NCBI RefSeq assembly: GCF_039534165.1
Contig: NZ_BAAAUX010000011.1
Coordinates: 124,001-188,000 of the forward strand
Reading direction: 5' to 3'
DNA from: Saccharopolyspora_D taberi
Lineage (GTDB): Bacteria > Actinomycetota > Actinomycetes > Mycobacteriales > Pseudonocardiaceae
Length of the DNA stretch: 64,000 bases
The translations under genes and the position numbers were made by a program. Positions 15,888 to 25,210 of this stretch are shown piece by piece (the first letter of the stretch is position 1; each line of letters begins with the position of its first letter). Under the pieces are notes generated by a model. It ran no database searches and was not told the DNA's origin. It saw nothing but the letters and a program-made list of their open reading frames with translations.

Positions 15888-15916
15888 CCGGGCCTTTCGC
15901 GGGGCGGGCCCGCCCG

Positions 15917-16669
15917 TCAGCCGGCCCACCGGGGTTGTCGTTTCTGCAGGAAGGCCATCATGCCTTCCCGCGCCTCGTCGCCGGCGAACAGCCGTGCCGA
16001 CCGCGCGGCCAGCTCGTCGGCGGACCGGTCGAACCCGGCCAGCACGGACTCCGTGGTCAGCGCCTTCGACTCGGCCAGTCCCCGCGGCGAGCCCTTCCGC
16101 AGGCGCGCGAGCACGGCGCTGGTAGCCGAGTCCACGTCGTCGGCCGCGAGGGTCACCAGGCCCGCCTGCTCGGCCTCGGCGGGGCCGAACCGCTCCCCGG
16201 TGAGGAAGTAGCGGCTCGCGGCGCGCGAGGTCAGCCGAGGCAGCACGGTCAGCGAGATGACCGCCGGGGCCAGCCCCAGCCGGGCTTCGGTGAGCGCGAA
16301 GGTGCAGGACGGCCCGGCGATCACCACGTCGCAGGCGCCGACCAGGCCCATCCCGCCCGCCCGGACGTGCCCGTCGATCCGGCCGACGACCGGCTTGGGC
16401 AGCTCGACCAGCGCGCGCAGCAGCTCGATCAGCTCGCGGGTCCGCTGGTCCGGATCGGTTCCCGCCTCGGTCAGGTCGGCGCCCGCGCAGAACGTCCCGC
16501 CGGTGTGGGTGAGCACCACCGCGCGGATCCGCTCGTCCGCGGCGGCGTCGGCCAGCCCCTGGCGCAGTTCCGCGACCAACCGCGTCGACAGCGCGTTGCG
16601 GTTGTGCGGTGAGTCCAGCGTCAGGGTCGCGATCCCGTCCGCGACCCCGGTGCGCACGTGCGGTTCCAC
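15917..16669 (-). CDS. Enoyl-CoA hydratase/isomerase family protein (EchA7-like position)
   Basis: A 250-residue crotonase-fold enzyme that adds water to an enoyl-CoA. The oxyanion-hole segments are visible: the first loop FCAGADLTEAG near residue 60 and the second GGMGLVGACDVV near residue 105. The start is GTG at 16669. It follows an acyl-CoA dehydrogenase by 30 bp within the acyl-CoA operon. Its place matches echA7 in the mycobacterial accA2/accD2 region as I remember it. The exact substrate is unknown. Confidence 0.88.
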   Translation of the reverse strand: MEPHVRTGVADGIATLTLDSPHNRNALSTRLVAELRQGLADAAADERIRAVVLTHTGGTFCAGADLTEAGTDPDQRTRELIELLRALVELPKPVVGRIDGHVRAGGMGLVGACDVVIAGPSCTFALTEARLGLAPAVISLTVLPRLTSRAASRYFLTGERFGPAEAEQAGLVTLAADDVDSATSAVLARLRKGSPRGLAESKALTTESVLAGFDRSADELAARSARLFAGDEAREGMMAFLQKRQPRWAG

Positions 16670-16699
16670 TCCCGGTCCTCCCAGTACGAATTGGGCAGG

Positions 16700-17857
16700 T
16701 CAGTACGACTTGGGCAGGCCGAGGCTGTGCTGGGCGACGAAGTTCAGGATCATCTCCCGGCTGACCGGCGCGATCCGGCTGATGCGGGACGCGGCCAGCA
16801 TCGAGGCCAGCCCGTACTCCTTGGTCAGGCCCGATCCGCCGTGGGTCTGGATCGCCTGGTCCAGAGCCCGGATGCTGGCCTCGGCCGCCGCGTACTTGGC
16901 CATGTTGGCGGCCTCGCCCGCTCCGACGTCGTCGCCGCTGTCGTAGAGCACCGCGGCCTTCTGCATCATCAGCTTCGCCAGCTCCAGCTCGATCTTGATC
17001 TGCGCCAGCGGGTGCGACAGGCCCTGGTGCGCGCCGATCGGGACCTTCCACACCTGCCGCTGGTTGGCGTACTCGGCGGCGCGGGCCAGCGCGTAGCGGC
17101 CCATGCCGATGGCCATCGACGCGCCGAGCACGCGCTCCGGGTTCAGGCCCGCGAACAGCTGGAGCAGCGCCGCGTCCTCCTCGCCGAGCAGCGCGTCGGC
17201 GGGCAGCCGCACCTCGTCGAGGAACAGCGTGAACTGGTGGTCCGGTTCGACGATGTCCATCTCGATCCGCTGCGCCTCGAAGTTCCGGGCGTCGGTCGGC
17301 ACGATGAACAGGGCGGGTTTGAGCTTGCCGGTCCGGTGGTCCTCGGTGCGCGCGACGATCAGCACCGCGTCGGCCTGGTCCACTCCGGACACGAAGACCT
17401 TCTGCCCGCTGAGGATCCAGTCGTCGCCGTCCCGGCGCGCGGTGGTGGTGATCCGGTGCGAGTTCGACCCGGCGTCGGGCTCGGTGATCCCGAAGGCCAT
17501 GATCTTCGACCCGTCGGCGATGCCGGGCAGCCACCGCTGCCGCTGCTGCTCGGTGCCGTAGCGGGCGATCACCGTCCCGCAGATCGCGGGCGAGACCACA
17601 ACGAGCAGGAGTCCCGCGCCCTGCGCGGCCAGTTCCTCCTGCACCAGCGCGAGTTCGTAGATCCCCGCGCCGCCGCCGTACTCGGCGGGCAGGTTCACGC
17701 CGAGGAACCCGAGCTCGCCCGCCTCCCGCCACAGCTCGGTCAGCGGGCGGCCCTCCCTGGCCCGGGGCAGGACGTAGTCGGTGTAGTTGTAGCGCGCGGC
17801 GAGCTTGGCCACCGAGGCCCGCAGCTCCTTCTGGACATCGGTCTCGACAAAACTCAT
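16700..17857 (-). CDS. Acyl-CoA dehydrogenase (FadE12-like position)
   Basis: A 385-residue FAD enzyme oxidising an acyl-CoA to the 2-enoyl-CoA. Typical segments are FGITEPDAGSNSHRITTTA in the middle domain and the C-terminal QAIQTHGGSGLTKEYGLASM. The start is ATG at 17857; the open frame continues upstream to 17950 without a better site. It lies between the biotin carboxylase and enoyl-CoA hydratase genes of the operon. A branched or terpenoid-like acyl-CoA substrate is inferred from the AtuA family member upstream. Confidence 0.9.
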   Translation of the reverse strand: MSFVETDVQKELRASVAKLAARYNYTDYVLPRAREGRPLTELWREAGELGFLGVNLPAEYGGGAGIYELALVQEELAAQGAGLLLVVVSPAICGTVIARYGTEQQRQRWLPGIADGSKIMAFGITEPDAGSNSHRITTTARRDGDDWILSGQKVFVSGVDQADAVLIVARTEDHRTGKLKPALFIVPTDARNFEAQRIEMDIVEPDHQFTLFLDEVRLPADALLGEEDAALLQLFAGLNPERVLGASMAIGMGRYALARAAEYANQRQVWKVPIGAHQGLSHPLAQIKIELELAKLMMQKAAVLYDSGDDVGAGEAANMAKYAAAEASIRALDQAIQTHGGSGLTKEYGLASMLAASRISRIAPVSREMILNFVAQHSLGLPKSY

Positions 17858-17918
17858 CGGAGCTCCCGTGTTTTGCGCCGGTCGAATCTGATCAGCGGAG
17901 GAGGGGTGTGCGGCTTCA

Positions 17919-19898
17919 TCAGTCCTCCGCCCCAGCCACCTCGTCCACAATGGCCACTACGGCGCCAACCTCGACCGACTGGCCGACCTCGACGCCGAGT
18001 TCGACGAGCACGCCCGCCGCGGGCGCGGCGATCGCGTGCTCCATCTTCATCGCCTCCAGCCACACCAGCGGCTGGCCCTCGGCCACCGCTTCACCGACCC
18101 GCGCGGCCACGCGGACGACGGTGCCCGGCATCGGGGCCAGCAGCGAACCGGCCGCCACCTGGTCGGCGGGGTCGGTGAAGCGCGGGCGTTGCACCAGCGA
18201 GACCGGACCGAGCGGCGAGTCCACGCAGGTGAGCGCACCGTAGCGGGCGATGTCGAAGCGGCGGCGGAGGCCGCCCGGCAGGTCCAGCACGACCAGCTCG
18301 GGCTCGGCGGAGACCAGCGCCAGCCCGTCGTGCCCCTCGACCCGGACCCCGTCGCGGCCGAACCGGTACCGGACCTCGATCTCGCCGGATCCCGTTGTCA
18401 CGGCGAAGGACTTGCGCTGCGGCTCGGCCCGGACGTTGCGCCAGCCGATGGGCAGTCCGCCGTTGACCGCGGCGTCCCTGCGGTTGCGCGCGGCGTCGGC
18501 GAGCGCCGCCGCGACCGCCGACAGCTCCACCGCTTCGGCGGAGGCCAGCGGCCGCGCCAGCACGTCCGGCCCGTGGGTGGTGAAGAACGACGTGTCGGTG
18601 TCCCCGGCGAGGAACGCGGGGTGGCGCAGCACCCGCACCAGCAGGTCCCGGTTGGTGGTGAGCCCGTGCACCTTGGCCTTCGCCAGCGCCGACGCCAGCA
18701 CCGCCGCGGCTTCCTCCCGGGTGTCGGCGCGGGAGATGACCTTCGCCAGCATCGGGTCGTAGTGCACCCCGACGGAAGAACCGCTGACCACACCGGAATC
18801 CAGCCGGATCCCGGGAGCTCCGGGCAGGTCGAACTCCGTGCCGGGGATCTCGAACCGGTGCACGGTTCCGCTCTGCGGCTGCCAGTCCTTCGCCGGATCC
18901 TCGGCGTAGAGCCGGACCTCGATGGAATGCCCTTGCGACGCGGGCGGTTCCGGCGGCAGCGCGGCGCCCCGCGCCACCTGCAGCTGCAACCGGACCAGGT
19001 CGACCCCGGTCGTGCACTCGGTGACCGGGTGCTCCACCTGGAGCCGGGTGTTCATCTCCAGGAAGAAGAACTCGCCCCGCTCGTCCGCCAGGAACTCCAC
19101 GGTCCCGGCGCCCTCGTAGCCGATGGCCGCGGCGGCGAGCCGGGCCGCGTCGAACAGCCGGTCCCGCATCCCCGGCGTGCGTTCCACCAGCGGCGACGGC
19201 GCCTCCTCGACCACCTTCTGGTGCCTGCGCTGCAACGAGCACTCGCGCTCCCCCACCGCCCAGACGGTGCCGTGCCGGTCGGCCACCACCTGCACCTCGA
19301 TGTGGCGGCCGGTTTCCAGGTAGCGCTCGCAGAACACGGTCGGATCGCAGAACGCGGACTGCGCCTCGCGGCGGGCCGCGTCCAGCTGCTCGGGCAGATC
19401 GGCGAGATCGCGGACGACCCGCATGCCCCGCCCGCCTCCACCCGCGGACGCCTTGACCAGCACCGGGAGGTCGGCCGCGGTGACCGCGGCCGGGTCGAGC
19501 TCGGCCAGCACCGGGACCCCGGCGTCGGCCATGAGCTTCTTGGACTCCACCTTCGAGCCCATCAGCTCGATCGCTCGGGCGGGCGGGCCGATCCAGACCA
19601 GTCCCGCGTCGAGCACCGCCCGCGCGAAACCGGCGTTCTCGGACAGGAAACCGTAGCCGGGGTGGACGGCGTCGGCCCCGGCCTCGCGCGCTGCCTCGAC
19701 CAGCAGGTCGCCGCGCAGGTAGGTCTGCGCGGGGGTGCTGCCGGGCAGCCGGATCGCGAGGTCGGCTTCGGCGACGTGCGGGGAGTCCGCGTCGTCGTCG
19801 GAGAACACGGCCACTGTGGACAGACCCATCCGGCGTCCGGTGGCGAAGACGCGGCGGGCGATCTCACCGCGGTTGGCGACGAGTACCGAAGTCGGCAT
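17919..19898 (-). CDS. Acyl-CoA carboxylase alpha subunit (biotin carboxylase + BCCP)
   Basis: A 659-residue protein. The N-terminal biotin carboxylase domain (LVANRGEIARRVFATGRRMG, ATP-grasp KASAGGGGRGM, MNTRLQVEHPVTE) spans about residues 1-445. After a linker, the C-terminal biotinyl domain carries Lys618 in EAMKMEH. It makes carboxybiotin from ATP and bicarbonate for the beta subunit encoded 9 bp upstream in the transcript. Length and order match AccA2 of mycobacteria. Confidence 0.93.
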   Translation of the reverse strand: MPTSVLVANRGEIARRVFATGRRMGLSTVAVFSDDDADSPHVAEADLAIRLPGSTPAQTYLRGDLLVEAAREAGADAVHPGYGFLSENAGFARAVLDAGLVWIGPPARAIELMGSKVESKKLMADAGVPVLAELDPAAVTAADLPVLVKASAGGGGRGMRVVRDLADLPEQLDAARREAQSAFCDPTVFCERYLETGRHIEVQVVADRHGTVWAVGERECSLQRRHQKVVEEAPSPLVERTPGMRDRLFDAARLAAAAIGYEGAGTVEFLADERGEFFFLEMNTRLQVEHPVTECTTGVDLVRLQLQVARGAALPPEPPASQGHSIEVRLYAEDPAKDWQPQSGTVHRFEIPGTEFDLPGAPGIRLDSGVVSGSSVGVHYDPMLAKVISRADTREEAAAVLASALAKAKVHGLTTNRDLLVRVLRHPAFLAGDTDTSFFTTHGPDVLARPLASAEAVELSAVAAALADAARNRRDAAVNGGLPIGWRNVRAEPQRKSFAVTTGSGEIEVRYRFGRDGVRVEGHDGLALVSAEPELVVLDLPGGLRRRFDIARYGALTCVDSPLGPVSLVQRPRFTDPADQVAAGSLLAPMPGTVVRVAARVGEAVAEGQPLVWLEAMKMEHAIAAPAAGVLVELGVEVGQSVEVGAVVAIVDEVAGAED

Positions 19899-19907
19899 GC
19901 GAGGTCC

Positions 19908-21506
19908 TCACATTCGGAAGACACCGAAGTTCTCGGTGCCCTGGACCGGAGCGTTGTGGATGGCGGACAGGCACAGGCCCAGCACCGTGCGGGTGTCGCG
20001 CGGGTCGATCACGCCGTCGTCGTAGAGGCGTCCGGACAGGAACATCGGCAGCGACTCGGCCTCGATCTGGGCCTCGACCGCGGCCCGCATCCCGGCGTCG
20101 GCCTCCTCGTCGAACGGCATGCCCCTGGCCTCGGCCGCCGCGCGGCTGACGATCGAGATCACCCCGGCCAGCTGCGCCGGTCCCATCACCGCGGACTTGG
20201 CGCTGGGCCAGGCGAACAGGAAGCGCGGGTCGTAGGCCCGGCCGCACATCCCGTAGTGCCCGGCGCCGTAGGAGGCGCCCATGAGCACCGAGATGTGCGG
20301 GACCTTCGAGTTGGAGACCGCGTTGATCATCATCGAGCCGTGCTTGATGATGCCGCCCTGCTCGTAGGACTTGCCGACCATGTAACCGGTCGTGTTGTGC
20401 AGGAACAGCAGCGGGGTGTTCGCCCGGTTGGCCAGCTGGATGAACTGGGTCGCCTTGTGCGACTCCTCGGAGAACAGCACCCCGCGGTGGTTGGCCAGGA
20501 CGCCCACCGGGTAGCCGTGCAGCTCCGCCCAGCCGGTGACCAGGCTCGACCCGTACAGCGGCTTGAACTCGTCGAAGTCGGAGCCGTCCACGATCCGGGC
20601 GATCACCTCGCGCGGATCGAACGGGGCCCTGAGGTCGGCGGGCACGATCCCGAGCAGGTCCTCGGCGTCGTGCAGCGGCTCGCGCACCCCGGCGCGCGGC
20701 GCGGGGCCCTGCTTGCGCCAGTTCAGCCGCCGCACGATCTGGCGGCCGATGCGCAGCGCGTCGGGCTCGTCGACCGCGAGGTAGTCGGCCAGCCCCGAGG
20801 TGCGGGCGTGCATCTCGGCGCCGCCCAGCGACTCGTCGTCGGCCTCCTCCCCGGTGGCCATCTTCACCAGCGGCGGACCGCCGAGGAACACCTTCGACCG
20901 CTCCTTGATCATCACCACGTGGTCGGACATCCCCGGGGTGTAGGCGCCACCGGCGGTGGAGTTGCCGAAGACCAGCGCGATCGTCGGAATTCCCGCCGCG
21001 GACGCCTGCGTGAGGTCGCGGAACATCCGGCCGCCGGGGATGAACACCTCCTTCTGGGTGGGCAGGTCGGCGCCGCCGGACTCGACCAGCGAGATCACCG
21101 GCAGCCGGTTCTGCATGACGATGTCGTTGGCGCGGAAGGACTTCCGGACGGTCCAGGGGTTGCTGGTGCCGCCCCGGACGGTCGGATCGTTGGCCACGAT
21201 CATGCACTCGACGCCCTCCACGACGCCGATGCCCACGACGATCGACGCGCCGACCTGGAAGTCGCTGCCCCACGCTGCCAGCGGGCACAGCTCCAGGAAC
21301 GGCGAGTCGGGATCGATCAGCAGCTCGATCCGCTCGCGGGCGGTGAGCTTGCCGCGCTTGCGGTGCCGCTCCAGCTTGGCCGGGCCGCCCCCGGCGATCG
21401 CCTTGGCGTGCTCGGACTCGATCTCGGCCAGCTTGTCCCGCATCGCCTCGGCCGCGGCCAGGTGCTCCGGAGATCCTGTGTCCAGTGTGGATCGCAGTGC
21501 TGTCAT
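19908..21506 (-). CDS. Acyl-CoA carboxylase beta subunit (carboxyltransferase)
   Basis: A 532-residue carboxyltransferase that passes CO2 from carboxybiotin to an acyl-CoA. The two crotonase-like halves are visible, with oxyanion segments around GNSTAGGAYTPGMSDHVVMI and later GASYGAGHYGMCGRAYDPRF. It resembles methylcrotonyl/geranyl-CoA carboxylase beta chains (AccD1/AccD2 type) more than acetyl-CoA carboxylase. The start ATG at 21506 overlaps the stop of the acyl-CoA dehydrogenase gene by 4 nt. With the alpha subunit it forms one holoenzyme. Confidence 0.93.
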   Translation of the reverse strand: MTALRSTLDTGSPEHLAAAEAMRDKLAEIESEHAKAIAGGGPAKLERHRKRGKLTARERIELLIDPDSPFLELCPLAAWGSDFQVGASIVVGIGVVEGVECMIVANDPTVRGGTSNPWTVRKSFRANDIVMQNRLPVISLVESGGADLPTQKEVFIPGGRMFRDLTQASAAGIPTIALVFGNSTAGGAYTPGMSDHVVMIKERSKVFLGGPPLVKMATGEEADDESLGGAEMHARTSGLADYLAVDEPDALRIGRQIVRRLNWRKQGPAPRAGVREPLHDAEDLLGIVPADLRAPFDPREVIARIVDGSDFDEFKPLYGSSLVTGWAELHGYPVGVLANHRGVLFSEESHKATQFIQLANRANTPLLFLHNTTGYMVGKSYEQGGIIKHGSMMINAVSNSKVPHISVLMGASYGAGHYGMCGRAYDPRFLFAWPSAKSAVMGPAQLAGVISIVSRAAAEARGMPFDEEADAGMRAAVEAQIEAESLPMFLSGRLYDDGVIDPRDTRTVLGLCLSAIHNAPVQGTENFGVFRM

Positions 21507-22651
21507 GAGGTGTACCCCAACACTCGTGCTGCCAGGCCGGTCATGATCTCGGTGGTGCCGCCGCCGATCCCGAGGATCCGCATGTCCCGGTACTGGCGCT
21601 CGATCTCGTTCTCCCGCATGTAGCCGAGGCCGCCGAACAGCTGCACGGCCTGGTCGACCACCCATTCGCCGGTCTCCACGGCGGTGTTCTTGGCGAAGCA
21701 GGTCTCGGCGATCAGCCCCTGCTCGCCGGCCGCCGAGCGTTCCGCGAGCGTGCGCGCGTACACCCGCGCCACGTCGATCCGGCGCGCCATCTCGGTGAGC
21801 GTGTTCTGCACGGACTGGCGGGAGATCAGCGGTCGCCCGAAGGTCTCCCGGTCGCGGCACCACCGCGCGGTCAGGTCCAGGCAGCGCTGCGCGCTCGCGT
21901 ACGCCTGCACGGCCAGGCTGAGGCGTTCGCTGAGGAACGCCTGCGCGATCTGCGCGAAGCCGCCGTGCTCCGGGCCGACCAGGTTCGCCGCGGGCACCCG
22001 GCAGTCGGTGAACGCCAGCTCGGCCGTGTCCGAGGCGTGCCAACCCATCTTCTCCAGCTTGCGGCTGACCTCGAACCCCGGTGTGCCCTTGTCGATCACC
22101 AGCAGCGACACCCCGGCGGCGCCCGGCCCGCCGGTGCGGACCGCCGTGACGACGAAGTCGGCCCGGCAACCGGAGGTGATGAACGTCTTGGCGCCGTTGA
22201 CGACGTAGTGGTCGCCGTCGCGTTCGGCGCGGGTGACGATGCGGCCGACGTCCGAACCGCCGCCGGGCTCGGTGATCGCCAGCGAACCGATCCGCTCCCC
22301 CGCCAGCGTCGGGCGCACCCAGCGCTCGATCTGGTCCCGGTCCCCGGCGGCGACCAGGTGCGGCAGTGCGATACCGCTGGTGAACAGGGAGGCGAACAGG
22401 CCGCCGGAGCCGCCTGCCAGGTGCAGTTCCTCGATGATGGTGACCACGTCGACCAGGTCACCACCGCTGCCCCCGGCCTCGGCCGGGAATCCGGCGCCGA
22501 GCAGGCCGAGGTCGGCGGCGCGCTTGTGCAGGGTGCGCGGGATCTCGCCCGCGCGTTCCCAGTCGTCCAGGTGCGGCAGCACATCGGTGGTGATGAAGCG
22601 GCGGACGGTTTCCCGCAGCGCCCGCCTTTCGGCGGTGTCCCACGTCGTCAC
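21503..22651 (-). CDS. Acyl-CoA dehydrogenase (FadE13-like position)
   Basis: A 382-residue acyl-CoA dehydrogenase distinct from the one at 16700. FAD-binding segments include SLAITEPGGGSDVGRIVTRA and YVVNGAKTFITSG; the C-terminal part has QAVQLFGGLGYMRENEIERQ with the conserved Glu region. The start is GTG at 22651, overlapping the stop of the AtuA-family gene by 4 nt. Having two dehydrogenases in one operon suggests sequential oxidation of a branched chain before and after carboxylation. Confidence 0.92.
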   Translation of the reverse strand: MTTWDTAERRALRETVRRFITTDVLPHLDDWERAGEIPRTLHKRAADLGLLGAGFPAEAGGSGGDLVDVVTIIEELHLAGGSGGLFASLFTSGIALPHLVAAGDRDQIERWVRPTLAGERIGSLAITEPGGGSDVGRIVTRAERDGDHYVVNGAKTFITSGCRADFVVTAVRTGGPGAAGVSLLVIDKGTPGFEVSRKLEKMGWHASDTAELAFTDCRVPAANLVGPEHGGFAQIAQAFLSERLSLAVQAYASAQRCLDLTARWCRDRETFGRPLISRQSVQNTLTEMARRIDVARVYARTLAERSAAGEQGLIAETCFAKNTAVETGEWVVDQAVQLFGGLGYMRENEIERQYRDMRILGIGGGTTEIMTGLAARVLGYTS

Positions 22652-24345
22652 GGCAGCAGCTCCTCGGGGATGGGGACGTGTCGTGCGCGCAGCCACTCGC
22701 CGAGGCCCTTGGCCTGGGGGTCGAACCGGGCCTGGTAGGCCGCTCCCCGGCCGAGGATCCCCTCGACGACGAAGTTCACCGCGCGCAGGTTCGGCAGCAG
22801 CGTCCGGCGGACGGTCAGCTCGGCGGCCTCGGGCAGCAGCCGCTTCAGCCGCTCGACCGTCAGCTCGTGGGCGAGCCAGCGCCACTGGTCGTCGGTGCGC
22901 ACCCAGACGCCGATGTTGGCGTCCCCGCCCTTGTCCCCGCTGCGCGCCGCCGCGATCAGGCCGAGCGGGACGTCCCGCGTCGGGCCCGGCGGCAGCGGGG
23001 GCGGGAGCCGCGGTTCGGCGACCTCTTCCAGCGCGCGGCTCTCTCCGCTCGGCTCGATGTCCACTGTGGATCCATCAGCGAGCACCGCCCGGTGCGGCAC
23101 CTCCGCGGCATCGACGTATCCAGGGGTGAAAACCCCGTACACCGAGCCGGATCCGGGCGCCGAAGTCAGGTGGAAGCCCGGATAGCTGGCCAGCGCCATC
23201 TCGACGGCGGCGTTGGAGAACGCGCGCCCGACCACGTCCGGGTCGGAGTCCCGCACCACGCAGCGGAGGATCGCGCTGGCCTCCTCCTCGGTCCCGGCGT
23301 CCGCGCGGTCGAGCCGCGCGAGCGTCCAGGTGAGTTCGGCGGGCCTGGTCCTCAGACCCGCTTCCAGTTGCGCACGGGCCAGTTCCGCCTTGGCTTCGAT
23401 GTCGAGTCCGGTGAGGACGAACGTCATCTCGTTGCGGAAACCACCGACGGCGTTCAGCGACACCTTCAGCCGCGGTGGCGGCGCCTCCCCGGTGACGCCG
23501 GTGATGCGCACCCGGTCCGGACCCTCCTGCGAGAGTTCGACGGTGTCCAGCCTGGTCGTGACGTCCGGCCCTGCGTACCGGGCGCCGGTGATCTCGTACA
23601 TCAGCTGCGCGGTCACCGTGTCCACCGTGACCGCGCCACCGGTTCCGTCGTGCTTGGTGATGACGCTGCTGCCGTCCTGGTGGACCTCGGCGATCGGGAA
23701 GCCCGGGCGGGACAGGTCGGTGATCTCGGTGAAGAACGGGAAGTTCCCGCCGGTGGCCTGGGTTCCGCACTCGATGACGTGCCCCGCGGCCACCGCCCCG
23801 GCCAGCCGGTCGTGGTCCGCGCGACCCCAGCCGAAGTGCGCCGCCGCCGGGCCGACGACCAGCGAGGCGTCGGTGACCCGGCCGGTGACGACGATGTCGG
23901 CACCGGCGTCGAGGCAACGCGCGATGCCCCATGCGCCCAGGTACGCGTTGGCCGTGAGCGGTTCTCCGAAGCCCAGCTCCGCCGCTCTCGGCGCCAGGTC
24001 GTCGCCTTCGACGTGCGCCACCTCGGCCGCGACGCCGAGTTCTCCGGACAGTTCCCGCAGTTTCACCGCGAGTCCCGCAGGGTTGAGCCCACCGGCGTTG
24101 ACGACGATCCGCACGCCCTGATCGGCCGCGAGCGCGAGGCATTCCCGGGCCTGCCGCAGGAACGTCTTGGCGTAGCCCAGCTGTGGGTCCTTCATGCGGT
24201 CCCGGCCGAGGATCAGCATGGTGAGCTCGGCGAGGTAGTCCCCGGTGAGCACGTCGAGCCGCCCGCCGTCGAGCATCTCCCGCATCGCCGAGAAGCGGTC
24301 GCCGTAGAACCCGGAGCAGTTGCCGATGCGCAGCGGCCCGGTCAT
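22648..24345 (-). CDS. Acyclic terpene utilisation AtuA family protein (DUF1446)
   Basis: A 565-residue protein of the AtuA/DUF1446 family. Characteristic segments are IGNCSGFYGDRFSAMREML at the N-terminus and the C-terminal AARSGDKGGDANIGVWVR. AtuA is needed for growth on citronellol/geraniol in Pseudomonas, but its reaction is unknown. It overlaps both neighbours by 4 nt (ATGA and GTGA). With a carboxylase, two dehydrogenases and a hydratase downstream, it suggests breakdown of a branched or isoprenoid acid. Confidence 0.9.
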   Translation of the reverse strand: MTGPLRIGNCSGFYGDRFSAMREMLDGGRLDVLTGDYLAELTMLILGRDRMKDPQLGYAKTFLRQARECLALAADQGVRIVVNAGGLNPAGLAVKLRELSGELGVAAEVAHVEGDDLAPRAAELGFGEPLTANAYLGAWGIARCLDAGADIVVTGRVTDASLVVGPAAAHFGWGRADHDRLAGAVAAGHVIECGTQATGGNFPFFTEITDLSRPGFPIAEVHQDGSSVITKHDGTGGAVTVDTVTAQLMYEITGARYAGPDVTTRLDTVELSQEGPDRVRITGVTGEAPPPRLKVSLNAVGGFRNEMTFVLTGLDIEAKAELARAQLEAGLRTRPAELTWTLARLDRADAGTEEEASAILRCVVRDSDPDVVGRAFSNAAVEMALASYPGFHLTSAPGSGSVYGVFTPGYVDAAEVPHRAVLADGSTVDIEPSGESRALEEVAEPRLPPPLPPGPTRDVPLGLIAAARSGDKGGDANIGVWVRTDDQWRWLAHELTVERLKRLLPEAAELTVRRTLLPNLRAVNFVVEGILGRGAAYQARFDPQAKGLGEWLRARHVPIPEELLP

Positions 24346-25133
24346 GACGCGCTTCCCGGAGCGCGGCCGGCGCCGGGCGGTCCGGCGAACGCCTGCGCGA
24401 TGGTCAGCCAGTCCGCGGCTTCCGCGCCGGTGACCTCCAGCGCGAGGTCATCCCGGTGCCTGCGCTGTGTGACCAGCAGGCAGAAGTCCAGCGCCGGACC
24501 GGTGATCCGCGACCTGGCGTCCTCCGGACCCCAGGTCCACAGCTCGCCGTCGGGAGCGGTCAGCTCGACCCGGAATGGGTGCTCGGGCGGCGTCTTCTCG
24601 TTGAGCAGGTAGGCGAAGTCCCGCGTGCGCACGCCGATGTGGGCGACGTTGCGCAGCCGCGCGGTGGGTTCCCGCCGGATGCCGAGCGCGTCGGCGACGT
24701 CCTGCCCGTGCGCCCAGGTCTCCATGATCCGCGCGGTGGCCATCGACGCGGCGCTCATCGGCGGGCCGAACCAGTCCAGCTTCCGGCCGGGCGGCACCGC
24801 CAGCAGCGCGTCCACCAGCCGGGCGCGCCCGGCGCGCCACCGGGCGAGCAGCCGCGCGGGCTGTTCCCGCGCACCCGTCTCCGCCGCCTCGTCGACGAAG
24901 CCCATCGGATCGCGCGAGGCCACCTCCAGCCGCGCGGCGAAGCCCGGCGGATCGGTCACCGAGAGCAGGGCGACGTCGTCGGTCCAGGCGAGGTGCGCGA
25001 TCTGGTGCGCGAGCGTCCACCCCACGGCGGGCGTCGCCGTGGCCCAGCTGTCTTCCGGCAGGTCCGCGACCATCGCGTCGAGCTCGTCGCCCTCGGCCCG
25101 CAGGTCGCCCACCACGCGGCTCGTGTCCGTCAC
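24342..25133 (-). CDS. TIGR03084-type protein of the DinB/maleylpyruvate-isomerase superfamily
   Basis: A 263-residue protein, first gene of the acyl-CoA operon. The N-terminal four-helix DinB-like domain has the metal-site region VGWTLAHQIAHLAWTDDVAL and a later His in METWAHGQDVADALG. A C-terminal domain ends around GAEAADWLTIAQAFAG. Relatives are mycothiol-dependent enzymes, so a thiol-transfer step is possible; the reaction is unknown. GTG at 25133 is preferred over upstream TTG/ATG codons because they overlap the operator palindrome. Confidence 0.82.
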   Translation of the reverse strand: MTDTSRVVGDLRAEGDELDAMVADLPEDSWATATPAVGWTLAHQIAHLAWTDDVALLSVTDPPGFAARLEVASRDPMGFVDEAAETGAREQPARLLARWRAGRARLVDALLAVPPGRKLDWFGPPMSAASMATARIMETWAHGQDVADALGIRREPTARLRNVAHIGVRTRDFAYLLNEKTPPEHPFRVELTAPDGELWTWGPEDARSRITGPALDFCLLVTQRRHRDDLALEVTGAEAADWLTIAQAFAGPPGAGRAPGSAS

Positions 25134-25166
25134 GCGGGCCACGCTCCCAGCCGCCAGCAGAAAAAG

Positions 25167-25178
25167 CAAGCATGCTTG
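25167..25178. promoter_or_regulatory. 12-bp perfect palindrome upstream of the acyl-CoA operon
   Basis: CAAGCATGCTTG at 25167-25178 is a perfect palindrome in an AT-richer patch 33 bp before the first start codon of the operon. CAAG/CTTG half-sites are typical of TetR repressors of catabolic acyl-CoA genes such as KstR2, although the spacing here differs. The TetR protein at the operon's end is the natural candidate. Confidence 0.6.
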
Positions 25179-25210
25179 ATTGGTTTGTTCGGATGGTTGT
25201 CGCGATGAGT

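Noticed and set aside
18036..21623. 1195-aa plus-strand open frame over the carboxylase genes
   Set aside because: Antisense to clear biotin carboxylase and carboxyltransferase genes; typical high-GC shadow frame.
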